From Elusimicrobiota bacterium (lineage in GTDB: Bacteria; CG03; SLGR01; PWQF01): a stretch of 5,989 nucleotides of DNA. The position numbers and the translations under genes were made by a program. The notes under the pieces were generated by a model. It saw only the letters and a list, made by a program, of their open reading frames with translations, ran no database searches and was not told where the DNA came from. The stretch spans positions 1 to 5,989 of the forward strand of contig PWMP01000137.1 in the NCBI GenBank assembly GCA_003558145.1, written 5' to 3'. Numbering within the stretch: the first letter of the stretch is position 1; every line of letters starts with the position of its first letter. Positions 1 to 5,756 of this stretch are shown one piece after another.

Positions 1-708
1 CAGGGCATAGACATTTGAGCGATCTTTAATAAAACCGGGTTTTTCGGAAATCATTTCAAATTTTATGTAAATAGAAGGAGACTCGATATCGGAATATTCC
101 ACTTCCGCTTCCGCCAGGGCGGTACGGCACGAAAAACACCAGTGAACCGGCTTGAGCTCCCTGTATATGTAGCCGGAATTATAAAGTCTGCTGAATGAAT
201 CAATTATTGTTTCTTCATAAGACTTATCAAGAGTAAGATACGGATTGTCCCAGTCACCGGTAAGTCCGAGCCGTTTGAACTCTTTTTTCTGTATTTCAAC
301 AAATTTAAGAGCATAAGCCGCAGCTTTCTTTCTGAATTTTAACTTATCTATGCCCTCATCTGCTTCATTTTTTCCCATTCTTTTAAGCAACTCGTACTCT
401 ACAGGAAGCCCGTGGCAGTCCCAGCCGGGTACAAAGGGCGCATTAAAACCCTGCATAAGCTTAAACTTAAGCATTATATCCTTAAGTACCCTGTTCAGGG
501 CGTGGCCCATATGTATATTACCGTTGGCATACGGGGGGCCGTCATGAAGCATATACTTTTCACCTGCGCTGTTTTTATCAAGCAGTTTCCGGTAGAGATC
601 GGCGTCTTCCCATATTTTCTGTATACGGAGTTCTTTTTCGGCAAGATTAGCCTTCATTGAAAATCCCGTAGACGGAAGATTAATTGTTTTATTGTAACTG
701 GCGGACAT
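1..708 (-). CDS. ileS: Isoleucyl-tRNA synthetase, N-terminal 236 residues (runs off the left edge)
   Basis: IleS charges tRNA-Ile with isoleucine in the cytoplasm. The visible 236 residues are the start of the class I catalytic core. The HIGH-type signature reads HMGH at residues 66-69 within GPPYANGNIHMGHA. The conserved GWDCHGLPVE block is at 95-104. A Cys-x2-Cys pair (C191, C194) in WCFSCRTALAEAE lies at the start of the editing-domain insertion. Only about a quarter of a usual IleS (roughly 900-1000 residues) is present. I chose the ATG at 708 over the inner ATG at 657. The 17 added residues (ending NLPSTGFS) match the usual IleS N-terminus of the form 'KTLNLPKTDFPMRANL', and an AAGGGG ribosome site lies 11 bases upstream of 708. 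This start overlaps the 3' end of mtnA by 20 bases, so the two genes are probably coupled. Identity is certain; the start is very likely. Confidence 0.97.
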   Translation of the reverse strand, partial: MSASYNKTINLPSTGFSMKANLAEKELRIQKIWEDADLYRKLLDKNSAGEKYMLHDGPPYANGNIHMGHALNRVLKDIMLKFKLMQGFNAPFVPGWDCHGLPVEYELLKRMGKNEADEGIDKLKFRKKAAAYALKFVEIQKKEFKRLGLTGDWDNPYLTLDKSYEETIIDSFSRLYNSGYIYRELKPVHWCFSCRTALAEAEVEYSDIESPSIYIKFEMISEKPGFIKDRSNVYAL

Positions 709-1723
709 TTTTTATTATTCCCCTTTCAGTAATATATGCGCTTATCATCTTTGCCGGAGTTATATCAAAAGCCTCATTAATAACACTTATTCCCTCGGGA
801 GCTATTCTTTTTCCGTTAATTTCAGTAACTTCCCCGGCATTTCTGTATTCAATTTCTATTTCCTCCCCGCAGGGCGTATCAAAATCAAAAGTAGACAGCG
901 GCGCGGCAATGTAAAAAGGAATACCGTGCTGTTTTGCCGCTAAAGCATGGGCATAAGTTCCCGTTTTATTGGCCGTGTCCCCGTTTGCAGCTATACGGTC
1001 GGCTCCGGTCACAACTGCATCTATCATACCTCTTTTCATAAGCGAGGCGGCGAGGCTGTCGCATATCAGCGTACAAGCTATGCCTTCTGAGATAAGTTCC
1101 CAGCAGGTAAGCCTGGCACCCTGAAGGCGCGGCCTGGTTTCGCTTGCGTAAACCATTTCAAGAATATCATTCCTGTAAGCAGCTCTTATTACACCCAGGG
1201 CAGTCCCTTCGCCCCCGGTCGCAAGCGCACCGGCATTGCAATGTGTCATAACTGAAAGCCCGCTTTTTTTAATTTTTTTAAGAGCTTCCGCTCCGTATTC
1301 GCCCATTTTTAAATCAGCTTTAACCTGGGCATTCATAATAGATTCTGCTTCTCTTTCAAGCTCTGTTTTTATCTTTTCGATGCCCTGATTTTTGACTTCA
1401 AAAAGCTTTTTATGCATCTTTCCAACGGCCCATTTCAGATTAACCGCAGTCGGCCGCGCTTTTATAAGCATAGCGGATGATTTGTTCATATGTTTCATTA
1501 AATCTGCCGGCGCTGAAAAGTTTTTTTCACGGACAGCAAGGCAATAAGCATACGCGCCGGCGATGCCTATGGCCGGTGCCCCTCTTACGGCCATATCTTT
1601 TATCGCCGCGGCCGCGGCAGAGCAGGATTTAATCTCAATATACTCAATCCTAAGGGGAAGTATCCTCTGGTCAAGAAGAAAAAGGCGCCCGTTTTTATAT
1701 TCAATTACCCTGACTTTATGCAA
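689..1723 (-). CDS. mtnA: S-methyl-5-thioribose-1-phosphate isomerase (MtnA, eIF-2B alpha-like family)
   Basis: MtnA converts 5-methylthioribose-1-phosphate to 5-methylthioribulose-1-phosphate, an aldose-ketose isomerisation in methionine salvage. In anaerobes it can also act in 5'-deoxyadenosine/methylthioadenosine disposal shunts. The 344-residue length is normal. Visible family blocks are VRGAPAIGIAG (46-56), THCNAGALATGGEGTALG (160-177), ETRPRLQGARLT (195-206), GADRIAANGDTANKTGT (240-256) and a C-terminal PCGEEIEIE (284-292). By comparison with characterised MtnA, the catalytic pair is Cys162 and Asp242; both are present. The only start that fits is TTG at 1723: the next in-frame codon but one upstream is the TAA stop of the preceding ylmG-like gene. 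A strong ribosome site is not visible (only a weak AGG about 15 bases away), so translation probably depends on coupling. No other salvage gene (mtnN, mtnK, mtnB) is in view, so the pathway served is inferred only. Confidence 0.95.
   Translation of the reverse strand: MHKVRVIEYKNGRLFLLDQRILPLRIEYIEIKSCSAAAAAIKDMAVRGAPAIGIAGAYAYCLAVREKNFSAPADLMKHMNKSSAMLIKARPTAVNLKWAVGKMHKKLFEVKNQGIEKIKTELEREAESIMNAQVKADLKMGEYGAEALKKIKKSGLSVMTHCNAGALATGGEGTALGVIRAAYRNDILEMVYASETRPRLQGARLTCWELISEGIACTLICDSLAASLMKRGMIDAVVTGADRIAANGDTANKTGTYAHALAAKQHGIPFYIAAPLSTFDFDTPCGEEIEIEYRNAGEVTEINGKRIAPEGISVINEAFDITPAKMISAYITERGIIKNVRQLQ
720..725 (-). promoter_or_regulatory. Ribosome binding site that fixes the ileS start
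   Basis: The minus strand reads AAGGGG here, followed by an 11-base A/T-only spacer and the ATG at 706-708. It lies inside the 3' end of mtnA. The alternative ileS ATG at 657 has no comparable purine-rich site, which supports the upstream start. Confidence 0.65.
1605..1618. repeat. 14-base perfect GC-only palindrome within mtnA
   Basis: GCCGCGGCCGCGGC is its own reverse complement and contains a NotI-type octamer. On the coding strand it makes part of a five-alanine run (residues 36-40) just before the conserved VRGAPAIG block. It is much more GC-rich than its surroundings. Most likely it is a by-product of the GCC/GCG alanine codons and not a regulatory site. Confidence 0.5.
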
Positions 1724-1726
1724 ATT

Positions 1727-1990
1727 TTACAAAAGGAACCTGGACACTATATAGACCATAAACACCGAAAGTCCTATAGCCGCCGCCATAATCGACTTCA
1801 GCTCTTTTAAAGGTATAATTTTGCGAGTCTGATCGGCTATAAGATCGGAAATCTCCTCTATAAGCGGTCCAAGATGTATTTCTTGTTCCGGGCCGGCTTT
1901 ACCCCGCATAATTTCCAGTACCAGTCTAATCGCTGAAACAATAATAACCAGGAAAAACAGGCTGTTTAGTATATAACCTATTGCTTTCAT
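1727..1990 (-). CDS. YggT/YlmG-like small membrane protein, 87 aa
   Basis: The protein has two hydrophobic segments (about residues 4-26 and 66-85) flanking a hydrophilic, partly amphipathic stretch (about 40-62, GPLIEEISDLIADQTRKIIP). This is the layout of the YggT/YlmG family, where the middle usually reads like 'NPLVRFLYRLTEPLLAPIRRLIPP'. The family is linked to cell division and envelope function in several bacteria and to nucleoid distribution in chloroplasts; its biochemical role is unknown. Sequence match alone is weak, but position strongly supports the call: yggT commonly follows proC, and ylmG lies between ftsZ and ileS in Gram-positives. I chose ATG 1990 because AGGAGG sits 9 bases upstream. 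A GTG at 2020 in the same frame would overlap proC by 29 bases and has no such site. The gene starts 1 base after the proC stop. Function is not established. Confidence 0.72.
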   Translation of the reverse strand: MKAIGYILNSLFFLVIIVSAIRLVLEIMRGKAGPEQEIHLGPLIEEISDLIADQTRKIIPLKELKSIMAAAIGLSVFMVYIVSRFLL

Positions 1991-1991
1991 T

Positions 1992-2807
1992 TTACTGGCC
2001 CTCCTCTTTTGAAAGTTCACGGGCTCTTTTAAGAGCTTTTTCCATGGCTTTGTAAAATATCTTTTTTAATCCTTTTTTTTCAATATGATTAAGGGCTGCC
2101 TCTGTGGTTCCTCCCGGAGAAACTACGTTTTTTATAAGCTGCTCAAAAGACTGCTCCGAATCAGCCATAAGTTTTCCCGATCCGAGGACTGTGCGGGCGG
2201 CAAAGCTGGAAGCTTGGGCCTCATCCATACCTTTTTCACTAAGAAATTTTTTCATCTCCCCTGCAAGCAGAATGAAATACGCCGGGCCGGAACCTGATAC
2301 TGCCGTTACCGCATCTATGATGTTTTCGTTAATAATTTCCGCCGCTCCCGAAAGGGAAAAAAGATGCAAGGCTTCTTCTGCCGCTTCCGGCGGTTCCGCA
2401 TCGGAAACACAAAGGGCTGTCATTCCCTCGCCCACGGCCAAAGGTGTATTGGGCATAGCCCTGACAACCGGCATCGAGTCAATATAGCTTTTTATATGCT
2501 CAATACTTATTCCGGCGGCAATGCTGATAAGCAGGCGCCCTTTAAGAACCGAAGATTTTATTTTTTTAAGCACAGCATCTATTTCCTGCGGTTTTACGGC
2601 TAATATATATATATCCGCAGACGGAGCCCCTTCCAGCTTTGAAAAAACCTCCGCGCCGCATCGGGAGGCATATTTTCTGCGGCTTTCGTCCGTATCAACA
2701 ACGTAAATATTGTAGAGCCCGGAGTCAGCCATAGACTTAAGCAGACTCCCTCCCATTTTTCCGCAGCCTATAATCAGTGCTTTTGTTTTTTTATTTTCTG
2801 TCATCAT
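1992..2807 (-). CDS. proC: Pyrroline-5-carboxylate reductase
   Basis: ProC reduces 1-pyrroline-5-carboxylate to L-proline with NAD(P)H, the last step of proline synthesis, in the cytoplasm. The 271-residue length is typical. The N-terminal Rossmann fold shows GCGKMGG (14-20, the GxGxxG dinucleotide loop). It is followed by AVKPQ (70-74), MPNTP (118-122), SGSGPAYF (171-178, start of the dimerisation/substrate domain) and VVSPGGTTEAAL (228-239, the family signature). Two adjacent ATG codons (2807 and 2804) are possible starts. Neither has a good ribosome site: the nearest AGAGGA is 24 bases before the first ATG, so the exact start is less sure than the identity. The gene follows the pgeF-like gene by 59 bases, the longest non-coding gap in the window, and abuts the YggT-like gene. 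An 8-base A run occurs at codons 243-245. Confidence 0.97.
   Translation of the reverse strand: MMTENKKTKALIIGCGKMGGSLLKSMADSGLYNIYVVDTDESRRKYASRCGAEVFSKLEGAPSADIYILAVKPQEIDAVLKKIKSSVLKGRLLISIAAGISIEHIKSYIDSMPVVRAMPNTPLAVGEGMTALCVSDAEPPEAAEEALHLFSLSGAAEIINENIIDAVTAVSGSGPAYFILLAGEMKKFLSEKGMDEAQASSFAARTVLGSGKLMADSEQSFEQLIKNVVSPGGTTEAALNHIEKKGLKKIFYKAMEKALKRARELSKEEGQ
2000..2005 (-). promoter_or_regulatory. Strong ribosome binding site of the YggT/YlmG-like gene
   Basis: The minus strand reads AGGAGG, inside the last codons of proC, with a 9-base spacer to the ATG at 1988-1990. It decides between that ATG and the upstream in-frame GTG at 2020. Confidence 0.8.
2073..2080. repeat. 8-base A tract (coding strand) in proC
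   Basis: The minus strand carries eight consecutive A residues spanning Glu243-Lys244-Lys245 codons of ProC. A one-base slip would alter the last 26 or so residues, after the conserved domains. Such runs can cause polymerase slippage, but lysine-rich A/T coding also explains it. Confidence 0.6.
2603..2614. repeat. (AT)6 dinucleotide run in proC
   Basis: Six AT units encode part of the ADIYILAVKP strand of ProC (residues 64-73), using ATA isoleucine codons. It keeps frame in a conserved beta strand. It is notable only as a short simple repeat. Confidence 0.6.
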
Positions 2808-2855
2808 AATAGCAGCAATTACTTTGTAATATCCTCTAAAACAGATTGATTTTTT

Positions 2856-2883
2856 ATTGTATTAAATTAATACTGAATTGCAA
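2856..2883 (-). promoter_or_regulatory. Candidate sigma-70-type promoter upstream of proC
   Basis: On the minus strand a TTGCAA hexamer (2878-2883, 4 of 6 to TTGACA) is followed after a 16-base spacer by TACAAT (2856-2861, 5 of 6 to TATAAT). It overlaps the last codons of the pgeF-like gene and would start transcription about 40 bases before proC. The A/T-rich gap makes chance matches likely, so this is only a candidate. Confidence 0.3.
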
Positions 2884-3400
2884 ATGCGAGCATTCGTGAG
2901 CTGTCACCGCGGCGGTGAGAAAAAAAACAGTCATTTTCAGCCGTGCATTCCCATTTTTTTCGGGAAAACTTTATATTTTCAGCTTTTGCGCCGCTTTCCT
3001 GCAGCTGAATCGAAAGAGCTTTTAAAAGGTTCAGTTTATTTCCCTCAGCTGCCTGCCCGGGGAATTTTTTAAGAACATCCGGGCCGACTTCATAACATGA
3101 CGGGCATATAGCGGGCCCTGCCTGAAAAATCATATCCCTCCCCTCAAACCCCTCGCTTTCGGCTATTTTAAGAAAACGCGTTCCTATCCCTTCCGCTATT
3201 GAACGCCAGCCGGCATGCAGAGCCCCTGTAAGGCCGTGCTCCGTATAAACGAATATACTGAGGCAGTCAGCCGTTCTTACTCCGGCGGCAATTTTAAGCC
3301 CCGGCGGAATTATGACGCCGTCACAACCCGCGCCCAGGGTTTCTTTTCCAATATCTTTTAGGGTAACGCGCAGAATTTGCGCAGAATGAACCTGCTGCAT
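2867..3400 (-). CDS. pgeF: YlmD/YfiH-family protein (PgeF, DUF152 'polyphenol oxidase' family); N-terminus uncertain
   Basis: The family has a zinc-binding site. Members are reported to edit mis-made UDP-MurNAc-L-Ser peptidoglycan precursor (PgeF in E. coli) and to act on purine nucleosides; the old laccase name is doubtful. Numbering from the first ATG (3400), the expected metal ligands are His5 in QQVHSAQ, Cys46 in RTADCLSIF and His62 in LHAGWRS. The GPAICPSCYEVG block (95-106) and the C-terminal CTAENDCFFSHRRGDSSRM (152-170) also match the family. From this ATG the protein has 177 residues, clearly shorter than the usual 230-280, and begins right at the QVH motif. The same frame stays open upstream and encodes family-like residues, but holds no ATG, GTG or TTG, and this ATG has no ribosome site. 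The true product therefore probably starts further upstream at a non-standard codon. The gene follows pilT and precedes proC; ylmD is a usual downstream neighbour of ftsZ. Confidence 0.88.
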   Translation of the reverse strand: MQQVHSAQILRVTLKDIGKETLGAGCDGVIIPPGLKIAAGVRTADCLSIFVYTEHGLTGALHAGWRSIAEGIGTRFLKIAESEGFEGRDMIFQAGPAICPSCYEVGPDVLKKFPGQAAEGNKLNLLKALSIQLQESGAKAENIKFSRKKWECTAENDCFFSHRRGDSSRMLAFAIQY

Positions 3401-3541
3401 AAGAACGGAAGCAAAAGGGCCGCTGCTGCGGGATAAATATATTTTTTTAAGGAAAGAAAAGGCGGCGGGGTTTTCTTTGAAATTTCCGAGGCTCCTGAGT
3501 GTTATCCCGGAAACAGAGTGTTTATGGATACGGCGGAAGTG
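3401..3541 (-). other. Open, coding-like 5' extension of the pgeF-like gene without a canonical start codon
   Basis: Between the pilT stop and the first pgeF ATG the pgeF frame is open for 47 codons (and on to 3619 inside pilT). Its translation includes SGITLRSLGNFKENPAAF, which resembles the 'HGFTTR-LGG...NLG...ENR' start of YlmD/YfiH proteins, followed by a helix-like stretch up to QQVH. With it the product would be about 220 residues, near the usual family length. There is no ATG, GTG or TTG in this frame. Possible starts are ATC at 3529 and ATA at 3505 or 3442. The other two frames meet stops soon after the pilT stop. It is most likely real coding sequence; how it is initiated is unknown. 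Confidence 0.65.
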
Positions 3542-3543
3542 CT

Positions 3544-4638
3544 CTAATCCTTCTGTCCGCTGTCGGATTGGAACCCCCTGATTTTCAGCATAAGGTCCTC
3601 CGGGTTTGACGCCGCTTTTTTAGCATCCTCAAGGGTCACAATCCCATCGTTATAAAGCCTTTCAAGGGACTGGTTAAAGGTCCTCATGCCATAATAGTTT
3701 CCTTTTTCCATTTGCTCTTTTATTTCAGAAATACGGTTTTCTTCAATAAGGCTTCTTATCAGACCTGTAGCCACTAGAACCTCAAGAGCAGGTACCATTC
3801 CGCCGTCTTTAACAGTAAGAAGGCGCTGCGATATTACAGCCTTTAGTGAATCAGAAAGCTGAATCCTTATCTGGTTCTGCTGGTGTGGAGGGAAAATATC
3901 AATTATGCGGTTAATTGTCTGCTGGGCGTCAATTGTGTGAGTTGTTGAAAGAACAAGATGTCCCGTCTGCGCTGCAGTTATAGCTGCGGCCATTGTTTCC
4001 ATATCTCTCATCTCACCTATCAGAATTACGTCGGGATCCTGGCGCACTATGTGAGTCAGGGCGTCGCTGTAGGAATAAGTGTCTATTCCCAGCTCCCTTT
4101 GCGAAACTATGCTCTTCTTGTCGGTATGCAGATATTCTATCGGATCCTCAATTGTAATAATATGCCGTGAGAAACTTCTATTTATGTAGTCAATCATGGC
4201 GGCCTGAGTAGTGGTCTTTCCGCAGCCGGTAGTTCCGGTTACCAGAACAAGCCCTCTTTCGCTGGACGCTATATCTTTAAGTATGTCGGGCAGGTTAAGC
4301 TTTTCAAAATCTTTTACTTCAGCCGGAACCATCCTGAGTGCTATATTAGTGAGTCCTCTCTGCCGGAAAACGTTAACCCTGAATCTTGCTATACCGTCCA
4401 AGCTGTAGGACAGGTCTGCTTCTCTTCTCGCTTCAAACTCTTTTTTATCTTCCGGACTGAACATAACTTCGGCCATGGCCTGCGTATCCTGAGATTCAAT
4501 TTCCGGAAGATTGCGAATCATTCTAAGCTGTCCGTTTACACGGAATACAGGAGGACGATCGGCCCTCAAATGGAGGTCCGACGCCTTCACCGAAGCCATT
4601 GCCTTCAGGTATTGTGTAAGTTTATCTTCGGCTTTCAT
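3544..4638 (-). CDS. pilT: PilT-type type IV pilus retraction ATPase
   Basis: PilT is a cytoplasmic hexameric ATPase that powers type IV pilus retraction, and so twitching, adhesion and DNA uptake. The 364-residue length is typical. An N-terminal PAS-like domain (about 1-110, with ASDLHLRADRPPVFRVNG at 19-36) precedes the RecA-like ATPase domain. That domain shows Walker A GTTGCGKT (135-142), the Asp box ITIEDPIEYLH (161-171), Walker B VILIGEMRD (204-212) and the His box TGHLVLSTTHT (225-235). The PilT-specific AIRNLIRE-like helix reads LIRSLIEE (293-300), and the C-terminus NQSLERLY and SNPEDLMLKIRG fits PilT. Walker A has Cys and Thr where PilT usually has Ser, with Lys141 kept. The ATG at 4638 overlaps the ftsZ stop as ATGA, a coupling arrangement; the ribosome site is weak. 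PilU is a less likely alternative given the His box and the LIRSLIEE helix. Confidence 0.95.
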   Translation of the reverse strand: MKAEDKLTQYLKAMASVKASDLHLRADRPPVFRVNGQLRMIRNLPEIESQDTQAMAEVMFSPEDKKEFEARREADLSYSLDGIARFRVNVFRQRGLTNIALRMVPAEVKDFEKLNLPDILKDIASSERGLVLVTGTTGCGKTTTQAAMIDYINRSFSRHIITIEDPIEYLHTDKKSIVSQRELGIDTYSYSDALTHIVRQDPDVILIGEMRDMETMAAAITAAQTGHLVLSTTHTIDAQQTINRIIDIFPPHQQNQIRIQLSDSLKAVISQRLLTVKDGGMVPALEVLVATGLIRSLIEENRISEIKEQMEKGNYYGMRTFNQSLERLYNDGIVTLEDAKKAASNPEDLMLKIRGFQSDSGQKD

Positions 4639-5711
4639 TCTTCGCTTGCCTTTCGCCTGAGAAAAGTAGGAATCTTTTTTTCCTGTTCATTTTTTCCTGT
4701 TTCCCTGCAGCTTTTCACTCTATTCAGCGAACCGGGGCCGGGAATCCTTTCGTTCTTTTTTCCGCATCCGGTGGCAATAACTGTAATTTTTATTTTATCC
4801 TCTATAGAATTATCTATGGTATGACCGAAGAAAACCTCTGCTTCATCGGCAGCTGAATTATGTATAAGCTCCATAGCCGCGTTTATCTCGTTGAGAGTCA
4901 TACCTTCGTCCCCGGTAACGTTCACAAGCAAACCGGCAGCGCCGTCTATCGAAATATCCTCAAGAAGCGGAGAATTAATTGCGTTACGGGCCGCAGCCAC
5001 AGCGCGGTCTTCACCCTCTCCCATTCCAAGGCCCATTATCGCATCACCGGCATTCTGCATAACGGATTTAACATCAGCAAAATCAACATTTATAAGGCCC
5101 CGGGTTGTTATTATATCGGATATACTCTGTACGGCCTGCCTTAAAACGTCATCGGCAATTACAAAAGCTTCCGTAGCGGGCATTTCTTCATCGGCTATCA
5201 AAAAAAGCCTCTGGTTGGGGATAACAAGAAGCGTATCTACATTTTTTCTTAGTTTTTCAATCCATTCCAGCGCGCGGTCGTTTCTTTTTTTTCCTTCAAA
5301 CATAAAGGGTTTTGTTACCACTCCTACCGTAAGAGCGCCCATTTCCTTGGCTATCCCGGCTATTACGGGAGCTCCGCCGGTACCGGTGCCTCCTCCAAAA
5401 CCGGCTGTAACAAAAACCATGTCTGAACCGGAAAGCGAATCCCTTATGGTTTCACTGTCTTCCTCGGCTGCCTTTCTTCCCACCTCAGGGTTGCCTCCGG
5501 CCCCCAGGCCCCTTGTAAGTTTTTCACCAAGCTGTATTCTCATCCCGGCCGAAGAGGCCTGAAGCGCCTGGGCGTCCGTGTTGGCAGCAATAAAATCAAC
5601 TCCCTTAATACCGGATTCTATCATTCGGTTTATTGCGTTACCGCCTCCGCCGCCTACGCCTATAACAGTAATGCTGGCATTTCCTTTTAATACTTCTATA
5701 GATACTACCAT
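4635..5711 (-). CDS. ftsZ: Cell division protein FtsZ
   Basis: FtsZ is the tubulin-like GTPase that forms the division ring at midcell. The 358-residue protein shows the N-terminal GTP-binding loop VIGVGGGGGNAINRM (16-30), the tubulin signature GGGTGTG (106-112) and the synergy loop INVDFADVKSVM (207-218), with the catalytic aspartates expected at Asp210 and Asp213. The beta-rich C-terminal domain ends at about VIATGCG (311-317). It is followed by a short linker of about 28 charged residues and the conserved C-terminal peptide KIPTFLRRK (346-354), which in other bacteria binds FtsA and other partners. The N-terminal lead before the core is very short. The start ATG at 5711 has AGGAGG 12 bases upstream. 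FtsA is encoded 45 bases before, and the stop overlaps the start of pilT. No residue of the active site is missing. Confidence 0.99.
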   Translation of the reverse strand: MVVSIEVLKGNASITVIGVGGGGGNAINRMIESGIKGVDFIAANTDAQALQASSAGMRIQLGEKLTRGLGAGGNPEVGRKAAEEDSETIRDSLSGSDMVFVTAGFGGGTGTGGAPVIAGIAKEMGALTVGVVTKPFMFEGKKRNDRALEWIEKLRKNVDTLLVIPNQRLFLIADEEMPATEAFVIADDVLRQAVQSISDIITTRGLINVDFADVKSVMQNAGDAIMGLGMGEGEDRAVAAARNAINSPLLEDISIDGAAGLLVNVTGDEGMTLNEINAAMELIHNSAADEAEVFFGHTIDNSIEDKIKITVIATGCGKKNERIPGPGSLNRVKSCRETGKNEQEKKIPTFLRRKASEE

Positions 5712-5723
5712 TTTTTTATTCCG

Positions 5724-5729
5724 CCTCCT
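5724..5729 (-). promoter_or_regulatory. Ribosome binding site of ftsZ
   Basis: The minus strand reads AGGAGG in the 45-base ftsA-ftsZ gap, with a long 12-base, A-rich spacer ending in six A residues before ATG. The ileS leader has a very similar GGAAT-A-rich spacer, so the long spacing may be normal for this genome. Confidence 0.75.
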
Positions 5730-5756
5730 ATTTTCAAATCCGCAAGCGGCCGAAGA

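Noticed and set aside
1264..1280. A-rich run in mtnA as a programmed frameshift site
   Set aside because: It encodes the in-frame KKIKK segment of a normal-length MtnA. A shifted frame gives no useful product that I can see, so lysine coding explains it.
1991..2020. Longer YggT-like protein starting at GTG 2020
   Set aside because: It would add ten charged residues before the first membrane segment and overlap proC, while the ATG at 1990 has AGGAGG at ideal spacing.
2104..2487. Plus-strand open frame (127 codons) opposite proC
   Set aside because: It mirrors conserved ProC codons, is low-complexity in character and has no family resemblance.
2906..2918. CACCGC-G-GCGGTG inverted repeat as a terminator or operator
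   Set aside because: It lies within the conserved HRRGD codons of the pgeF-like gene, leaves only a one-base loop and has no following T run on the coding strand.
4891..5562. Long open frame on the plus strand (223 codons) opposite ftsZ
   Set aside because: It is the antisense shadow of a clear ftsZ. Its translation is Ser/Pro/Ala-rich with no recognisable domain, and it lacks a convincing ribosome site.
5730..5756. Small hairpin (CCGC-TT-GCGG) between ftsA and ftsZ as a terminator
   Set aside because: The stem is only four base pairs with a two-base loop and no T run, too weak to terminate transcription; co-transcription of ftsA and ftsZ is expected.
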